Of a stretch of 33,792 nucleotides of DNA, positions 6,538 to 13,599 are shown piece after piece. Origin of the DNA: a virus; the IMG/VR virus record IMGVR_UViG_3300005095_000458, positions 1-33,792 of that record; one strand, 5' to 3'. Position numbers and translations under genes: made by a program. How positions within the stretch are numbered: position 1 is the first letter of the stretch; every line of letters begins with the position of its first letter. The notes under the pieces are model-generated. The model had not been told where the DNA came from and did not search any database. It saw only the letters and a program-made list of their open reading frames with translations.

Positions 6538-6852
6538 TCAGAGCCGGCGCTCCCGGATGGCCTCCTTGAGAAGCTCAACCCCGCGCTCGCCGAGAAGCTC
6601 GCGGGCGAAGTCTTCCGGCACCTCGCCGTTCCAGACCGAGGCGATGAAGTGCAGGAGCACCTTCACCGGGACCACGACGCTCGCCGGTTTGCCGCCCCGG
6701 TCCACGCCGTCAATCTCGACCACGTCTGCCCCTGGGCCGGCGCCGACCGGGTGCTGAAGGTAGAGGTCGTAAACAACCACCTGGCTCGTCCCGTTGCTCA
6801 GCTCGACCCTGACGCGGTAGCTCTTCGAGGCGACGGTGGCGTAAACGCTCAC
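6538..6852 (-). CDS. Beta-rich hypothetical protein, 104 aa
   Basis: The GTG at 6852 overlaps the stop of the preceding small gene. The first 75 residues look like beta strands (YATVASKSYRVRVELSNGTS, QVVVYDLYLQHPVG) ending in a Val-rich strand, followed by a helical tail (EDFARELLGERGVELLKEAI). It is the last gene of the 10286-6538 leftward run and is followed by AT-rich termination-like sequence. No family is recognised. Confidence 0.7.
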   Translation of the reverse strand: MSVYATVASKSYRVRVELSNGTSQVVVYDLYLQHPVGAGPGADVVEIDGVDRGGKPASVVVPVKVLLHFIASVWNGEVPEDFARELLGERGVELLKEAIRERRL

Positions 6853-7010
6853 GGCTCACCCCTCCGGCGGAGTTCGCGCTCGATGTCGGCGAGCGGCCCG
6901 AGGGCGCGGTAGATGTGGCGCACAAGCTCGTCCTCGGGCGGAAGCTCGTTCGCCAGCTTCGCCAACTCCTTCTTCAGCGCGGCCACCCTATCTGCGAGCA
7001 CGTCAATCAC
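6849..7010 (-). CDS. Small helical protein, 53 aa
   Basis: A GTG at 7010 overlaps the TGA of the upstream gene and the TGA at 6849 overlaps the GTG of the downstream gene, a double coupling that argues for a real gene. The product is a short helical protein (VLADRVAALKKELAKLANEL, then HIYRALGPLADIERELRRRG) with heptad-like Leu spacing. Function is unknown. Confidence 0.65.
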   Translation of the reverse strand: MIDVLADRVAALKKELAKLANELPPEDELVRHIYRALGPLADIERELRRRGEP

Positions 7011-7735
7011 CCCCTATGGTTTTTCCAAGCGTGGTAAGAGTTGAGCAACTGATTAAACATATCGCGGGCGAGCGGGCGCATTCTCGACTTCACGCCGTTT
7101 ATGAAGTTCTCGTAGACCTCGACCTCGCCCGGCTCAAGCTCGTTCGCCTCAAGCTCCCGTATGAGCGTCCGGACTTGTGCGAGCGCTATTCCTTCGTCAA
7201 TTTTTTGCCGGCCGCTCTTGCCTTCGAACATCAACGCGAACTCGTCCCCGTCGTAGAAGCCGAGCGTCGTGTTCCGGAATTTGTAGAGGGGCAAGTATTT
7301 CCCAACCTTGCTTTTGCCGTCCAAGTTATAAGTGTATTTTCCGCGCTCGGCGTCCCACTCAAAGTGTCCGGGTTCGACCAAGCGGTTGCGCTTGGGCGGC
7401 TTTGTCCGCTTGGCCGATTTCATCTTCGCCTTGACGAACTCCTCAACCGGGTTGACTTTGGCGTTGGTCTTTTTCTTGGCCGGCTTTTCATCCTTCGGTG
7501 GCTCGGACTTTTCAACTGGCTCCGTTTTGGGCACGGTTTTTGCTTTGGGTTCGTCCTCCGGCCCCGACATCTTTCTCTTGCCGAGCCTCACGTTGTCCTC
7601 AAGGTTCTTCACGAAGTTGCGGGCGGTCCTCTTGCTCGCGCCCGCCTTCAACATCTCCTCGATGAGCTTCTCTTTAGCCTCAAGGTAGCCGGAGTAAAGC
7701 TCGACGAACCGCTTCACGGCTTCATCGAGGCTCAT
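7007..7735 (-). CDS. Two-domain hypothetical protein with Lys/Pro linker, 242 aa
   Basis: The ATG at 7735 begins a helical N-terminal domain (residues 1-55) containing KAGASKRTARNFVKNLED, which resembles a small DNA-binding helix-turn-helix. A disordered Lys/Pro/Glu linker follows (about 56-105), then a compact C-terminal domain (residues about 120-242) with FEWDAERGKYTYNLDG and FYDGDEFALMFEGKSG. The layout suggests a DNA-tethered protein, but neither domain can be named. Confidence 0.7.
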   Translation of the reverse strand: MSLDEAVKRFVELYSGYLEAKEKLIEEMLKAGASKRTARNFVKNLEDNVRLGKRKMSGPEDEPKAKTVPKTEPVEKSEPPKDEKPAKKKTNAKVNPVEEFVKAKMKSAKRTKPPKRNRLVEPGHFEWDAERGKYTYNLDGKSKVGKYLPLYKFRNTTLGFYDGDEFALMFEGKSGRQKIDEGIALAQVRTLIRELEANELEPGEVEVYENFINGVKSRMRPLARDMFNQLLNSYHAWKNHRG

Positions 7736-7739
7736 CTAA

Positions 7740-7904
7740 TCACCTCCTTTCCCACCCCAAGCTCTTGAGTATATCTTCCCAAGCGTAGCGGCGAAACACC
7801 TCGCCAACAAGCGCCCCAACGATTAGGCCAACGTCGTTCTTCAACAGCTCTCGGCCGACGATTGCCCCAACGATGTCCGGGAGGAACTCAACGACGAGCT
7901 TCAC
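7740..7904 (-). CDS. Small hydrophobic protein, 54 aa
   Basis: I prefer the GTG at 7904, behind GGGGTGAGG; a GTG at 7913 is also possible, and either start lies inside the end of the upstream gene. The protein has hydrophobic, Gly/Val-rich helices (VVEFLPDIVGAIVGREL, then DVGLIVGALVGEVFRRYAWE), like a small peripheral or integral membrane protein. It follows the two-TM protein in the same operon and may act with it. Confidence 0.55.
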   Translation of the reverse strand: MKLVVEFLPDIVGAIVGRELLKNDVGLIVGALVGEVFRRYAWEDILKSLGWERR

Positions 7905-8364
7905 GACCCTCACCCCGAAAAAACTTCTCAAGCTCGTCCGCGACGGCCTCGAAGAACCCCCGCGCCTCGTCGTAGTCGTCAAAGTAAAGGAACTTCCAAT
8001 GACTCACGCCGGTTGGGACGGCCACCACCCACTTCCTCTTCCATTTGTCGTATCTCAAGCTCACGGTTACCCAGCCGGCTGGCGTCGCTATGGTCCGGCT
8101 CTTCTCTTTCGCCTTGAGCTTCTCAAGCTCCTTTTCTTCGAGGATTTTTTCGGCGGCCATCTTTGCGAGCCGGCGCGGGTCGGTGAAGAACCTAATGGCG
8201 AAGAGCATCACCGCACCGACGCCCGCAAGGGACGCCCCGAAGAACACAAGCGGTTCTGCGGCGTGCGGTTTGCCCGCGAGGACCCCCACGACCGTCGCGG
8301 TGATTGCTACTATGGAGCCATACACAAGGAGGGTAATCGGTATGATTTCGTTGTCGTCCCTCAC
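7888..8364 (-). CDS. Membrane protein with two TM segments, 158 aa
   Basis: Two transmembrane helices lie at about residues 8-30 (IIPITLLVYGSIVAITATVV) and 37-59 (AEPLVFFGASLAGVGAVML). A charged coiled stretch follows (KMAAEKILEEKELEKLKAKE), then a soluble domain (WVTVSLRYDKWKRKWVVAVP) that resembles a small beta-hairpin fold. The soluble part is probably cytoplasmic given its charge. No known family is recognised. Confidence 0.7.
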   Translation of the reverse strand: MRDDNEIIPITLLVYGSIVAITATVVGVLAGKPHAAEPLVFFGASLAGVGAVMLFAIRFFTDPRRLAKMAAEKILEEKELEKLKAKEKSRTIATPAGWVTVSLRYDKWKRKWVVAVPTGVSHWKFLYFDDYDEARGFFEAVADELEKFFRGEGREARR

Positions 8365-8370
8365 GGCGCA

Positions 8371-8556
8371 TCACCCCATCACTTGGCCGATGAGCTTCGG
8401 CTTGCACTCGACGACGGCGATGCGGCCGACGAACCCGGAGTTCTGGCCGAGGAAGTTGTCAAGCCATGCCTTGGCCTCGTCGAGCGAGGCGTGGGCGCTC
8501 ACGAGCCGCCACTCCTTCCACTCCGGCTTTTTGACCTCGACGATGAACAGCTCCAT
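8371..8556 (-). CDS. Small alpha/beta hypothetical protein, 61 aa
   Basis: The ATG at 8556 gives MELFIVEVKKPEWKEWRLVS, then a helix (SLDEAKAWLDNFLGQN) and a strand (VGRIAVVECKPKL). This beta-alpha-beta outline is complete despite its size. It lies between coupled genes of the accessory operon; no family is recognised. Confidence 0.65.
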   Translation of the reverse strand: MELFIVEVKKPEWKEWRLVSAHASLDEAKAWLDNFLGQNSGFVGRIAVVECKPKLIGQVMG

Positions 8557-8559
8557 TGT

Positions 8560-9519
8560 TCATCCCTCCAACATTTTTCGTATCTCGTTGGTGGCGTTCG
8601 GGTTGTAGAACACCATCCCGACGAATTCCATTTCCTCAACGAGGTTCTCTCCGGTCTCGTAGGTTACGGCCTTGATGCGCACGTGGTCGTCTTGCACGAA
8701 AATCATCACGGGCAACCTCGCCATGCGGGAGCGCTTGTATACGTTGCGGTCGAACGGCACGGGGACTTCCCTGTATTCGTTGACGCCGACCCAAATCTCG
8801 TCGGCGAGTGGTTTGCCTTTGGCAATGACGCCCCAGATGGCGAGGAGTGAGAAGTGAGGCAACTTGAAGTCGGCGATGGTGGTGAGTTTGGCCGGCCCCG
8901 GATACTTGATGGCCCAGTCCTTGCGCCCAAGCCAAGGGGGTGTTATAAGGTTGTGGTGTATGGGATTGGGCAATAGTTTTTTGGATATTGTATATGCTGA
9001 GATAACGACCTCAACACCGATATCGGAAAATGGCATGTTTTTCACCATCTTTATTGGGGTCTTAAGAAACTCTTTGTCTTCGAGGGTGAGTTCCCAATAC
9101 GCTTCAAATTCTCGCCTACATGGGAAGGTTATTTCGACAGTTCCGACCGATGGTTTGCGCTCTTTGTTTGTGGTTTCTTTGTTTTCTTGCTCTGCGGGTT
9201 TGTTGTCTTTCTTCCCAAAAATCTTGAAGGCGCACATCGGGCACCACCTCATAGCGTCGAGCAACGCCTCAACGAACTGCCACGCCTTTGGGCCGGTGAT
9301 TATGGCGTCGAAGTGGTCGTCGTGCTCAAGCGTGTGGACCTCACGAAGCTCGGCCCTAAGGCCGGCCCGCTTGAGCTTCCACGAGCCGGTCTTGGCGTCG
9401 AACTGCCAGCCGGCCTTGTCTAAAACGGCGGTCAGCGTCGTCGGGCGCATCTCTGGCACCAAAACGAAAAAGGAGCGGAGGCCCCTCGGCGTCGAGAGGC
9501 GAAGCTCGAACTCAATCAT
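8560..9519 (-). CDS. Hypothetical protein with CxxC motif, 319 aa
   Basis: The ATG at 9519 is best placed behind GGGGTGATG; an ATG at 9525 is the alternative. The N-terminal domain has alternating strands and helices (MIEFELRLSTPRGLRSFFVL; FDAIITGPKAWQFVEALLDA) leading to RWCPMCAFKIFG, a possible half zinc site. A polar linker (NKPAEQENKETTNKERKPS) separates it from a second beta-rich domain. The middle (about 8935-9230) is noticeably more AT-rich than both ends, as if the domain had been exchanged. Function is unknown. Confidence 0.7.
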   Translation of the reverse strand: MIEFELRLSTPRGLRSFFVLVPEMRPTTLTAVLDKAGWQFDAKTGSWKLKRAGLRAELREVHTLEHDDHFDAIITGPKAWQFVEALLDAMRWCPMCAFKIFGKKDNKPAEQENKETTNKERKPSVGTVEITFPCRREFEAYWELTLEDKEFLKTPIKMVKNMPFSDIGVEVVISAYTISKKLLPNPIHHNLITPPWLGRKDWAIKYPGPAKLTTIADFKLPHFSLLAIWGVIAKGKPLADEIWVGVNEYREVPVPFDRNVYKRSRMARLPVMIFVQDDHVRIKAVTYETGENLVEEMEFVGMVFYNPNATNEIRKMLEG

Positions 9520-9838
9520 CCTCATCACCCCAGAGAACCTTTCGGCGTAGCTCCAACTTCCCCTCAATCCTAATCACGTCGCTGTCGAAGTGGACTTCCT
9601 TGACTTGCATAACGAACGTCCTCGTCCGGCCGGCGTAGTCCACCGGCCCGATATTGGTGATTTCCACCCCGATGGCGTCCCCACGTAGCATCGCCTCGAA
9701 AAGCTCCGTCGCGTTTTTCTTAGTGTTCGGTATTGAGACGACGATTGGGGCCTCGATGACTTCCACGTTGGGTTCCCCCCCATACGGCGCCCGAAATGCT
9801 TCGCCCGCTTTCACGAGCTTGACCTCAAACACCGGCAT
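9512..9838 (-). CDS. Beta-rich hypothetical protein, 108 aa
   Basis: The ATG at 9838 follows GGGGGTGGCGGCG; the longer frame reads into the upstream gene. The product is largely strand-forming (MPVFEVKLVKAGEAFRAPYG; EVIEAPIVVSIPNTKKNA; FVMQVKEVHFDSDVIRIEGK), a compact barrel-like pattern without catalytic residues. It is coupled to the gene that follows. Confidence 0.65.
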   Translation of the reverse strand: MPVFEVKLVKAGEAFRAPYGGEPNVEVIEAPIVVSIPNTKKNATELFEAMLRGDAIGVEITNIGPVDYAGRTRTFVMQVKEVHFDSDVIRIEGKLELRRKVLWGDEDD

Positions 9839-10121
9839 CGCCGCCACCCCCGTCCGAGCTTTCGGCCTGATTTGAGCGGGCCGTCTGCTTCGCCTCCTCA
9901 AGCACCGCCTTGGCGGCGCCTTCGGCGAGCTTCGTCATGACGCTCTTGCCGTCCGTGTCAATCATCATCAGGGCGTAGGCGAAGCCCGAGCCTTCCTGCT
10001 CGCGGTTGGCCTCCTCCGCCTTGCGGCGCATCTCGGCGTTCCACTCCTCCCGTGAGAGGCCGCTCTCTTTCCACAGCTCCTCCGGCGTCTTCACGGCTGG
10101 GCGGATTTTCTTGGACTTCAC
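9825..10121 (-). CDS. Charged helical hypothetical protein, 98 aa
   Basis: The GTG at 10121 comes shortly after the stop of the first operon gene. The N-terminus is basic (MKSKKIRPAVKTPEELWKES), the centre is a long charged helix, and the C-terminus is Gly/Ser-rich and probably disordered (SNQAESSDGGGGDAGV). No enzyme motif is seen. Confidence 0.6.
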   Translation of the reverse strand: MKSKKIRPAVKTPEELWKESGLSREEWNAEMRRKAEEANREQEGSGFAYALMMIDTDGKSVMTKLAEGAAKAVLEEAKQTARSNQAESSDGGGGDAGV

Positions 10122-10124
10122 GGC

Positions 10125-10286
10125 TCAGCCCTCCAGCAGAGCCTTCACGAGCAGAACCCGGTCGAAGGCCTCGCCGAGCGCTATGGCGTCGAAGACCCGC
10201 TTGGCGTCGTCCTCGTTGTCGGTCCTTGCGAGCACCCTAAGGACGGGCGACCCGCCGACGTTTTCCTCACCCAGAACAAGGAACAC
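10125..10286 (-). CDS. Small hypothetical protein, 53 aa, first gene of leftward accessory operon
   Basis: A GTG at 10286 follows GGTGATGCGCC and a TATA box at 10318-10325. The product (MFLVLGEENVGGSPVLRVLA, then RTDNEDDAKRVFDAIALGEA and FDRVLLVKALLEG) has a clear beta-alpha layout and good codon structure. Being the leader of the operon that faces the RHH gene, it is probably expressed early or under RHH control; this is inference. Confidence 0.65.
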   Translation of the reverse strand: MFLVLGEENVGGSPVLRVLARTDNEDDAKRVFDAIALGEAFDRVLLVKALLEG

Positions 10287-10297
10287 GGCGCATCACC

Positions 10298-10400
10298 GCA
10301 CCTACTACGGTGCTTCGGTTTATAAGCGTTACCACCAAAACGTAAAAACGCACCTTGACATATACCAAAGCGTAAGGCTTATAACCGCCGGTGCCGTAGT
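10298..10400. promoter_or_regulatory. Divergent promoter with paired ACTACGG/CCGTAGT sites
   Basis: Two TATA boxes face apart: CTTATAAA on the minus strand (about 10318-10325) and CTTATAA on the plus strand (about 10378-10384). ACTACGG at 10304-10310 and CCGTAGT at 10394-10400 form a distant inverted repeat with one copy near each start. GCACC-TACTAC-GGTGC (10298-10313) is a local dyad. Together they look like operator sites for the adjacent RHH protein, covering both promoters. Confidence 0.6.
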
Positions 10401-10416
10401 GCTCTTGGTGGTGCGC

Positions 10417-10551
10417 ATGGACGACTGGGTAACCATAAAGGTCCGGCAGGAGACGCGGGAGCGCCTCAAGGCGCTCGGCCGCAAGGGCGAAACCTACGAC
10501 GACGTGATACGCCGGCTCATAGAGATGGCGGAAAGGGGGGAGAGGAAGTGA
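10417..10551 (+). CDS. Ribbon-helix-helix transcription regulator, 44 aa
   Basis: The ATG at 10417 follows GGTGGTGCGC; longer frames run into the promoter. The sequence has the RHH pattern: a strand (DDWVTIKVRQETRERLKALG) followed by helix A and then helix B (TYDDVIRRLIEMAE). RHH proteins bind as dimers to short repeats. The stop overlaps the GTG of the glycosyltransferase, so they form a two-gene unit. It probably represses its own divergent promoter. An antitoxin role is possible, but no toxin follows. Confidence 0.8.
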   Translation: MDDWVTIKVRQETRERLKALGRKGETYDDVIRRLIEMAERGERK

Positions 10552-11645
10552 TTGTCTGGGTGAGCGATTGCCCGGACGCGCCAGGTGGCTTCGGCAAGGT
10601 AACCCGCTACATGCTCTACCACCTAAGGAGGGCGGGCTTCAGGGTCGCCTCGGTGTGCTTCGGCCGGACGACTATTGCCGAGATGGACGGCTACAAGGTC
10701 TATCCCTTCGCCACGCCGTCGAAGTGGCTCCTCGAGCGCATCAGGCGGGACCACGGCGAGGACATTGAAGCGGTGGTTGTGCACGGCGCCCCCTGGGTCT
10801 ACCCGTTCAACCAGGCAATCCAAGAGCTACGTGCTTACCTCCCCGGCGTGAAGTTCTTCGGCTACTACGTGCACGAGGCGTTCTACTTGCCGCCGGACAT
10901 TAGGGCGGTCTTCCAGACGGCGGACGTGCTCATCACACCGACGGAGTTCACGGCCGAGGTTTTGGAGATGCCGGCCGAGAAGGTGCCGCACGGCGTCGAC
11001 CCGAAAATCTGGCGCCCGCTCGACGTTCCGAAGTTCGGCCGCTTCACCATCGCTATGGTGGCGAAGAACCACCCCCGCAAGCGGTGGGATTTGTTCTTCG
11101 AGGTCATCGGGCGGCTCCGCAAAGAGGGCTACGACGTGCAGGCGCTCGCCTGGACGACCAGAAAGGGCTACTGGGACATCGAGAAGCTCGTCAAGGCTGT
11201 CGAGTGGCGGCTCGGCGTCGAGGTGCCGGTAATCATGCCGAACCCATACGACGCCACCTTCGGCGTGCCCGACGGGGAGTTGGCGAAAATCCTCGCTCAG
11301 GCGCACGTGCACCTCGAAATGACGATGGGCGAGGCGTGGGGTCTGCCAATCACGGAGACGCTCGCGCTCGGCATTCCAAACCTCGTCGTGGACTACCCGG
11401 CCATTCACGAGTGGGCGAAGGGGAAGGTGGGCTACATCGAGAGCGCCGGGCGCTTCTACAGCGTCGAGGGGTTGGTTCACCCGGTCCCGGGCGTCGAGGA
11501 CGCCGTGATGAAGCTCCGCGACATGATACACTCATATGAGAAGTGGTCGGAGAAGGCGCGGAAGTCTTCCCGTACAATCCGCCGCGAGTTCAACTGGAGC
11601 CGGGCCGGGAAGCAAATGGTCAGGGTCCTTGAATGGCACTTGTGA
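10548..11645 (+). CDS. GT4-type glycosyltransferase
   Basis: This 365-residue protein has the GT-B layout. The Gly-rich N-terminal loop is DAPGGFGKVTRYMLYHLRRA, and the segment ITPTEFTAEVL leads into PHGVDPKIWRP, typical of GT4 enzymes. The acceptor domain holds KNHPRKRWD and the EX7E motif in MGEAWGLPITETLALG (about 259-275). Such enzymes move a sugar from a nucleotide sugar to a protein, lipid or glycan. There is no signal peptide, so it acts in the cytoplasm. Its substrate is unknown; in viruses such genes modify virion or host surface glycans, and the Asn-rich spike at 15488-16621 is a possible target. The GTG start overlaps the RHH stop. Confidence 0.85.
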   Translation: MIVWVSDCPDAPGGFGKVTRYMLYHLRRAGFRVASVCFGRTTIAEMDGYKVYPFATPSKWLLERIRRDHGEDIEAVVVHGAPWVYPFNQAIQELRAYLPGVKFFGYYVHEAFYLPPDIRAVFQTADVLITPTEFTAEVLEMPAEKVPHGVDPKIWRPLDVPKFGRFTIAMVAKNHPRKRWDLFFEVIGRLRKEGYDVQALAWTTRKGYWDIEKLVKAVEWRLGVEVPVIMPNPYDATFGVPDGELAKILAQAHVHLEMTMGEAWGLPITETLALGIPNLVVDYPAIHEWAKGKVGYIESAGRFYSVEGLVHPVPGVEDAVMKLRDMIHSYEKWSEKARKSSRTIRREFNWSRAGKQMVRVLEWHL

Positions 11646-11683
11646 ATTCCTCATCTATAAAATTTTTAGAAAAGAAAAGGGGG
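11646..11683. terminator. Convergent terminator between glycosyltransferase and structural operon
   Basis: The plus strand carries AAATTTTTAG after the glycosyltransferase stop, and the minus strand carries CCCCCTTTTCTTTTC after the last structural gene. T-rich runs like these end archaeal transcripts, so this short gap probably stops both. Confidence 0.5.
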
Positions 11684-12157
11684 TCATGAGCTTCCCATGT
11701 TGTCGAGCCACCTTGCGTACTCGACCGCCGTCCCGGCCACGACCGAGGCGCCGTATATCAGGGCAGGAAACACTGTCGGGCTGTACGGTAGTGTCGAGAC
11801 GCCGTTCACCGCCGCCGCGAGCAGATAGATGGCCGAGCCGAATATCAGCCCGATGACGTTTCCATAGATGAAGCCCTTTATGATGCGGAACAGGACGCTC
11901 TGGCCCTTCTTCTCCTCAAGCCAGTGGCTGTACTCGACGGCGGTTCCGGCGGTAACACTGGCGCCGAATATTAGGGCCGGCCACAAGTCGGGGTTGAAGG
12001 ACAGTGTCGAGATGCTGTTCACTGCCTTCGCAAGCATGTAAATGCTGGTGCCGAATATCAGGCCTATCACCGCCCCATAGAGGAACCCCTTAAACAACCT
12101 AAACAGCAGGCGTCCTTTCTCGGGCGCGGTCTGGGTCGCGTTTGGCTCATCAACCAT
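11684..12157 (-). CDS. Four-TM membrane protein with internal duplication, 157 aa
   Basis: After a polar 15-residue start the protein consists of two similar halves. The first has LFRLFKGFLYGAVIGLIFG and ALIFGASVTAGTAVEYSHWL; the second has LFRIIKGFIYGNVIGLIFG and ALIYGASVVAGTAVEYARWL. Each half has two hydrophobic segments rich in Gly and Ala, so four membrane helices are expected with both ends on the same side. A recent tandem duplication of a two-TM unit explains this. It is the last gene of the structural operon, so a virion membrane component or lysis-related protein is possible. I do not recognise a named family. Confidence 0.75.
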   Translation of the reverse strand: MVDEPNATQTAPEKGRLLFRLFKGFLYGAVIGLIFGTSIYMLAKAVNSISTLSFNPDLWPALIFGASVTAGTAVEYSHWLEEKKGQSVLFRIIKGFIYGNVIGLIFGSAIYLLAAAVNGVSTLPYSPTVFPALIYGASVVAGTAVEYARWLDNMGSS

Positions 12158-12197
12158 TCACACCACCTCCTTTTTACTGTTCGCGTTATGGGTTGAT

Positions 12198-12314
12198 TTA
12201 AGCGGCCTCCGCCTCTTTAATCTTTTCCTTAACCCACATTGTGTATTTCCACCATGCGTACGTGCCGGCGCCAAGTAGGAAGATGTAAAACGCAATCTTT
12301 AGGGCTTTGCTCAT
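12198..12314 (-). CDS. Single-TM micropeptide, 38 aa
   Basis: The ATG at 12314 gives MSKALKIAFYIFLLGAGTYA followed by WWKYTMWVKEKIKEAEAA and a TAA. One hydrophobic helix (about residues 5-21) is followed by a charged amphipathic tail, as in small virion or holin-like membrane proteins. It sits between two membrane protein genes of the structural operon, and the frame is clean for its length. Confidence 0.55.
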   Translation of the reverse strand: MSKALKIAFYIFLLGAGTYAWWKYTMWVKEKIKEAEAA

Positions 12315-12327
12315 GGCCCCTCACCGC

Positions 12328-13584
12328 TCACTCCTTGCTCAGCCTCCAGTTCTCGATGGCCTTCGCGACCGCGTAGGCGCCGATGACCACCGCGATGCCG
12401 ATGCCGATTTTCTCAGCGGTGGTGGCGATGCCGGAGCTTGGGCCTGACGGCTTGCTCGCATTGGCCACCGGCGTGATGTTCTCAAGCGCCTTCTGGCAGA
12501 TTGGGCTGTGCGGGTCCTTGCAGACGCTCGTAACGAAGTTCACATACTGCTCGTAGGCTTCGGAGCGCTTCAACTCCGCAACGGCGTAAACCGCTTGCAC
12601 CTTCTCAATCTCGACCGCGATGGCGTAGGCCACTATCAGGGCCAGCGCTATGATGACGGCGTAAACTATGAGCGCCACCGGTATTGCGAGCGAGCCAGTT
12701 CTCCGCACCGGTAGGACGACGGTGTAGGTATCGCTTCCAGCCTTGACGATATACGGACCCTTGAGCTCCATGCCGTTGTAGGTGTAAGCGGTCGTCGTGT
12801 CAATGACGAAGCCGAGCGGCGTGAGTTCCTTTGACATCGCGGCGACCGTTTGCCTGAGCACCTCGTCCATCTTCGGGCACTTCTTGACGAGGCCGAAGAG
12901 GTATTTCTTGCAGGCGTCCTTGACGGTAACGGCAAGCACGGCGAAGTTTGCCGTCGCGAGGGCGCCGGGCAAGAGTAGGTAGCTCGCCTCGTAGGCGACC
13001 CAATACCAGCCGCGCGGGAGCTTGACGCCCCACTTCTGCTCGTACTCCTCGAGCTTCTCCTCTGGGACGTTGTCGTTAGGGAGCTGAACCCTTGCGAGCA
13101 TGACGCCGTTCTCCCAGTCCTTGAGCTGGGCCTCAAGCGGTCTGTCGGGCGGCCGCTCCGTGCCGGCGTACTTGTAGCCGATGACGACCGAGTAGTCCAC
13201 CATCAGCGTCGGGAGCTTCTCTATGATGTCAATGCAGGCCGTGTCCGGCACCGGGAGGGCCGGCCCCGGTAGGTTTGGGCTCTTGTGCCCGCAAATCCTC
13301 TGCGTGTAGAACTGCATCGTCGCCAGCCAGAGGTTGGGGCTTGTCCAGACGGCCACCTTGCCGTTGCCCTGCGTGATGAGCTTCTGCTTCCAGTTAGGCT
13401 TCGCCCCAGGGAGCTGGCCGGTATCAACGTCGAGCGGCGTGTAGATTGCGCGGTAGGTCTGTTGGAAGGCGGCCTGGCTAAGGAGTATCCAGAGCAGAGC
13501 GGTGCGCTTGTCCATCTTCGACGGGTCAATCGGTTCGAGGCCGACTGCCTCCACGTAGGCCATTCTGCTCGCGTAGGTCGGCAT
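12328..13584 (-). CDS. Large membrane-anchored structural protein candidate, 418 aa
   Basis: The ATG at 13584 follows GGGTGATGCTCT. The first 295 residues form a soluble, probably exposed domain with cysteines (RICGHKS, TACIDII, DACKKYL, KKCPKMD) that could pair. A long TM helix follows (IPVALIVYAVIIALALIVAY, about residues 300-325), then a loop with two more cysteines (VCKDPHSPICQKAL) and a Ser/Pro stretch, and a last hydrophobic segment (GIGIAVVIGAYAVAKAI). There is no N-terminal signal peptide. It is likely a virion membrane or surface protein, by position among structural genes; no homologue is recognised. Confidence 0.7.
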   Translation of the reverse strand: MPTYASRMAYVEAVGLEPIDPSKMDKRTALLWILLSQAAFQQTYRAIYTPLDVDTGQLPGAKPNWKQKLITQGNGKVAVWTSPNLWLATMQFYTQRICGHKSPNLPGPALPVPDTACIDIIEKLPTLMVDYSVVIGYKYAGTERPPDRPLEAQLKDWENGVMLARVQLPNDNVPEEKLEEYEQKWGVKLPRGWYWVAYEASYLLLPGALATANFAVLAVTVKDACKKYLFGLVKKCPKMDEVLRQTVAAMSKELTPLGFVIDTTTAYTYNGMELKGPYIVKAGSDTYTVVLPVRRTGSLAIPVALIVYAVIIALALIVAYAIAVEIEKVQAVYAVAELKRSEAYEQYVNFVTSVCKDPHSPICQKALENITPVANASKPSGPSSGIATTAEKIGIGIAVVIGAYAVAKAIENWRLSKE

Positions 13585-13599
13585 AGAGCATCACCCGCT

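Noticed and set aside
7361-7385. tRNA-like GGTTCGA motif
   Set aside because: It lies inside a coding region and no cloverleaf can be drawn around it.
7873-8850. 325-aa plus-strand frame opposite the accessory genes
   Set aside because: It spans several coupled minus-strand genes and shows His/Asp-rich shadow composition.
10827-11531. 234-aa minus-strand frame opposite the glycosyltransferase
   Set aside because: The plus-strand gene has full GT4 motifs; the opposite frame is His/Arg/Leu-rich shadow sequence.
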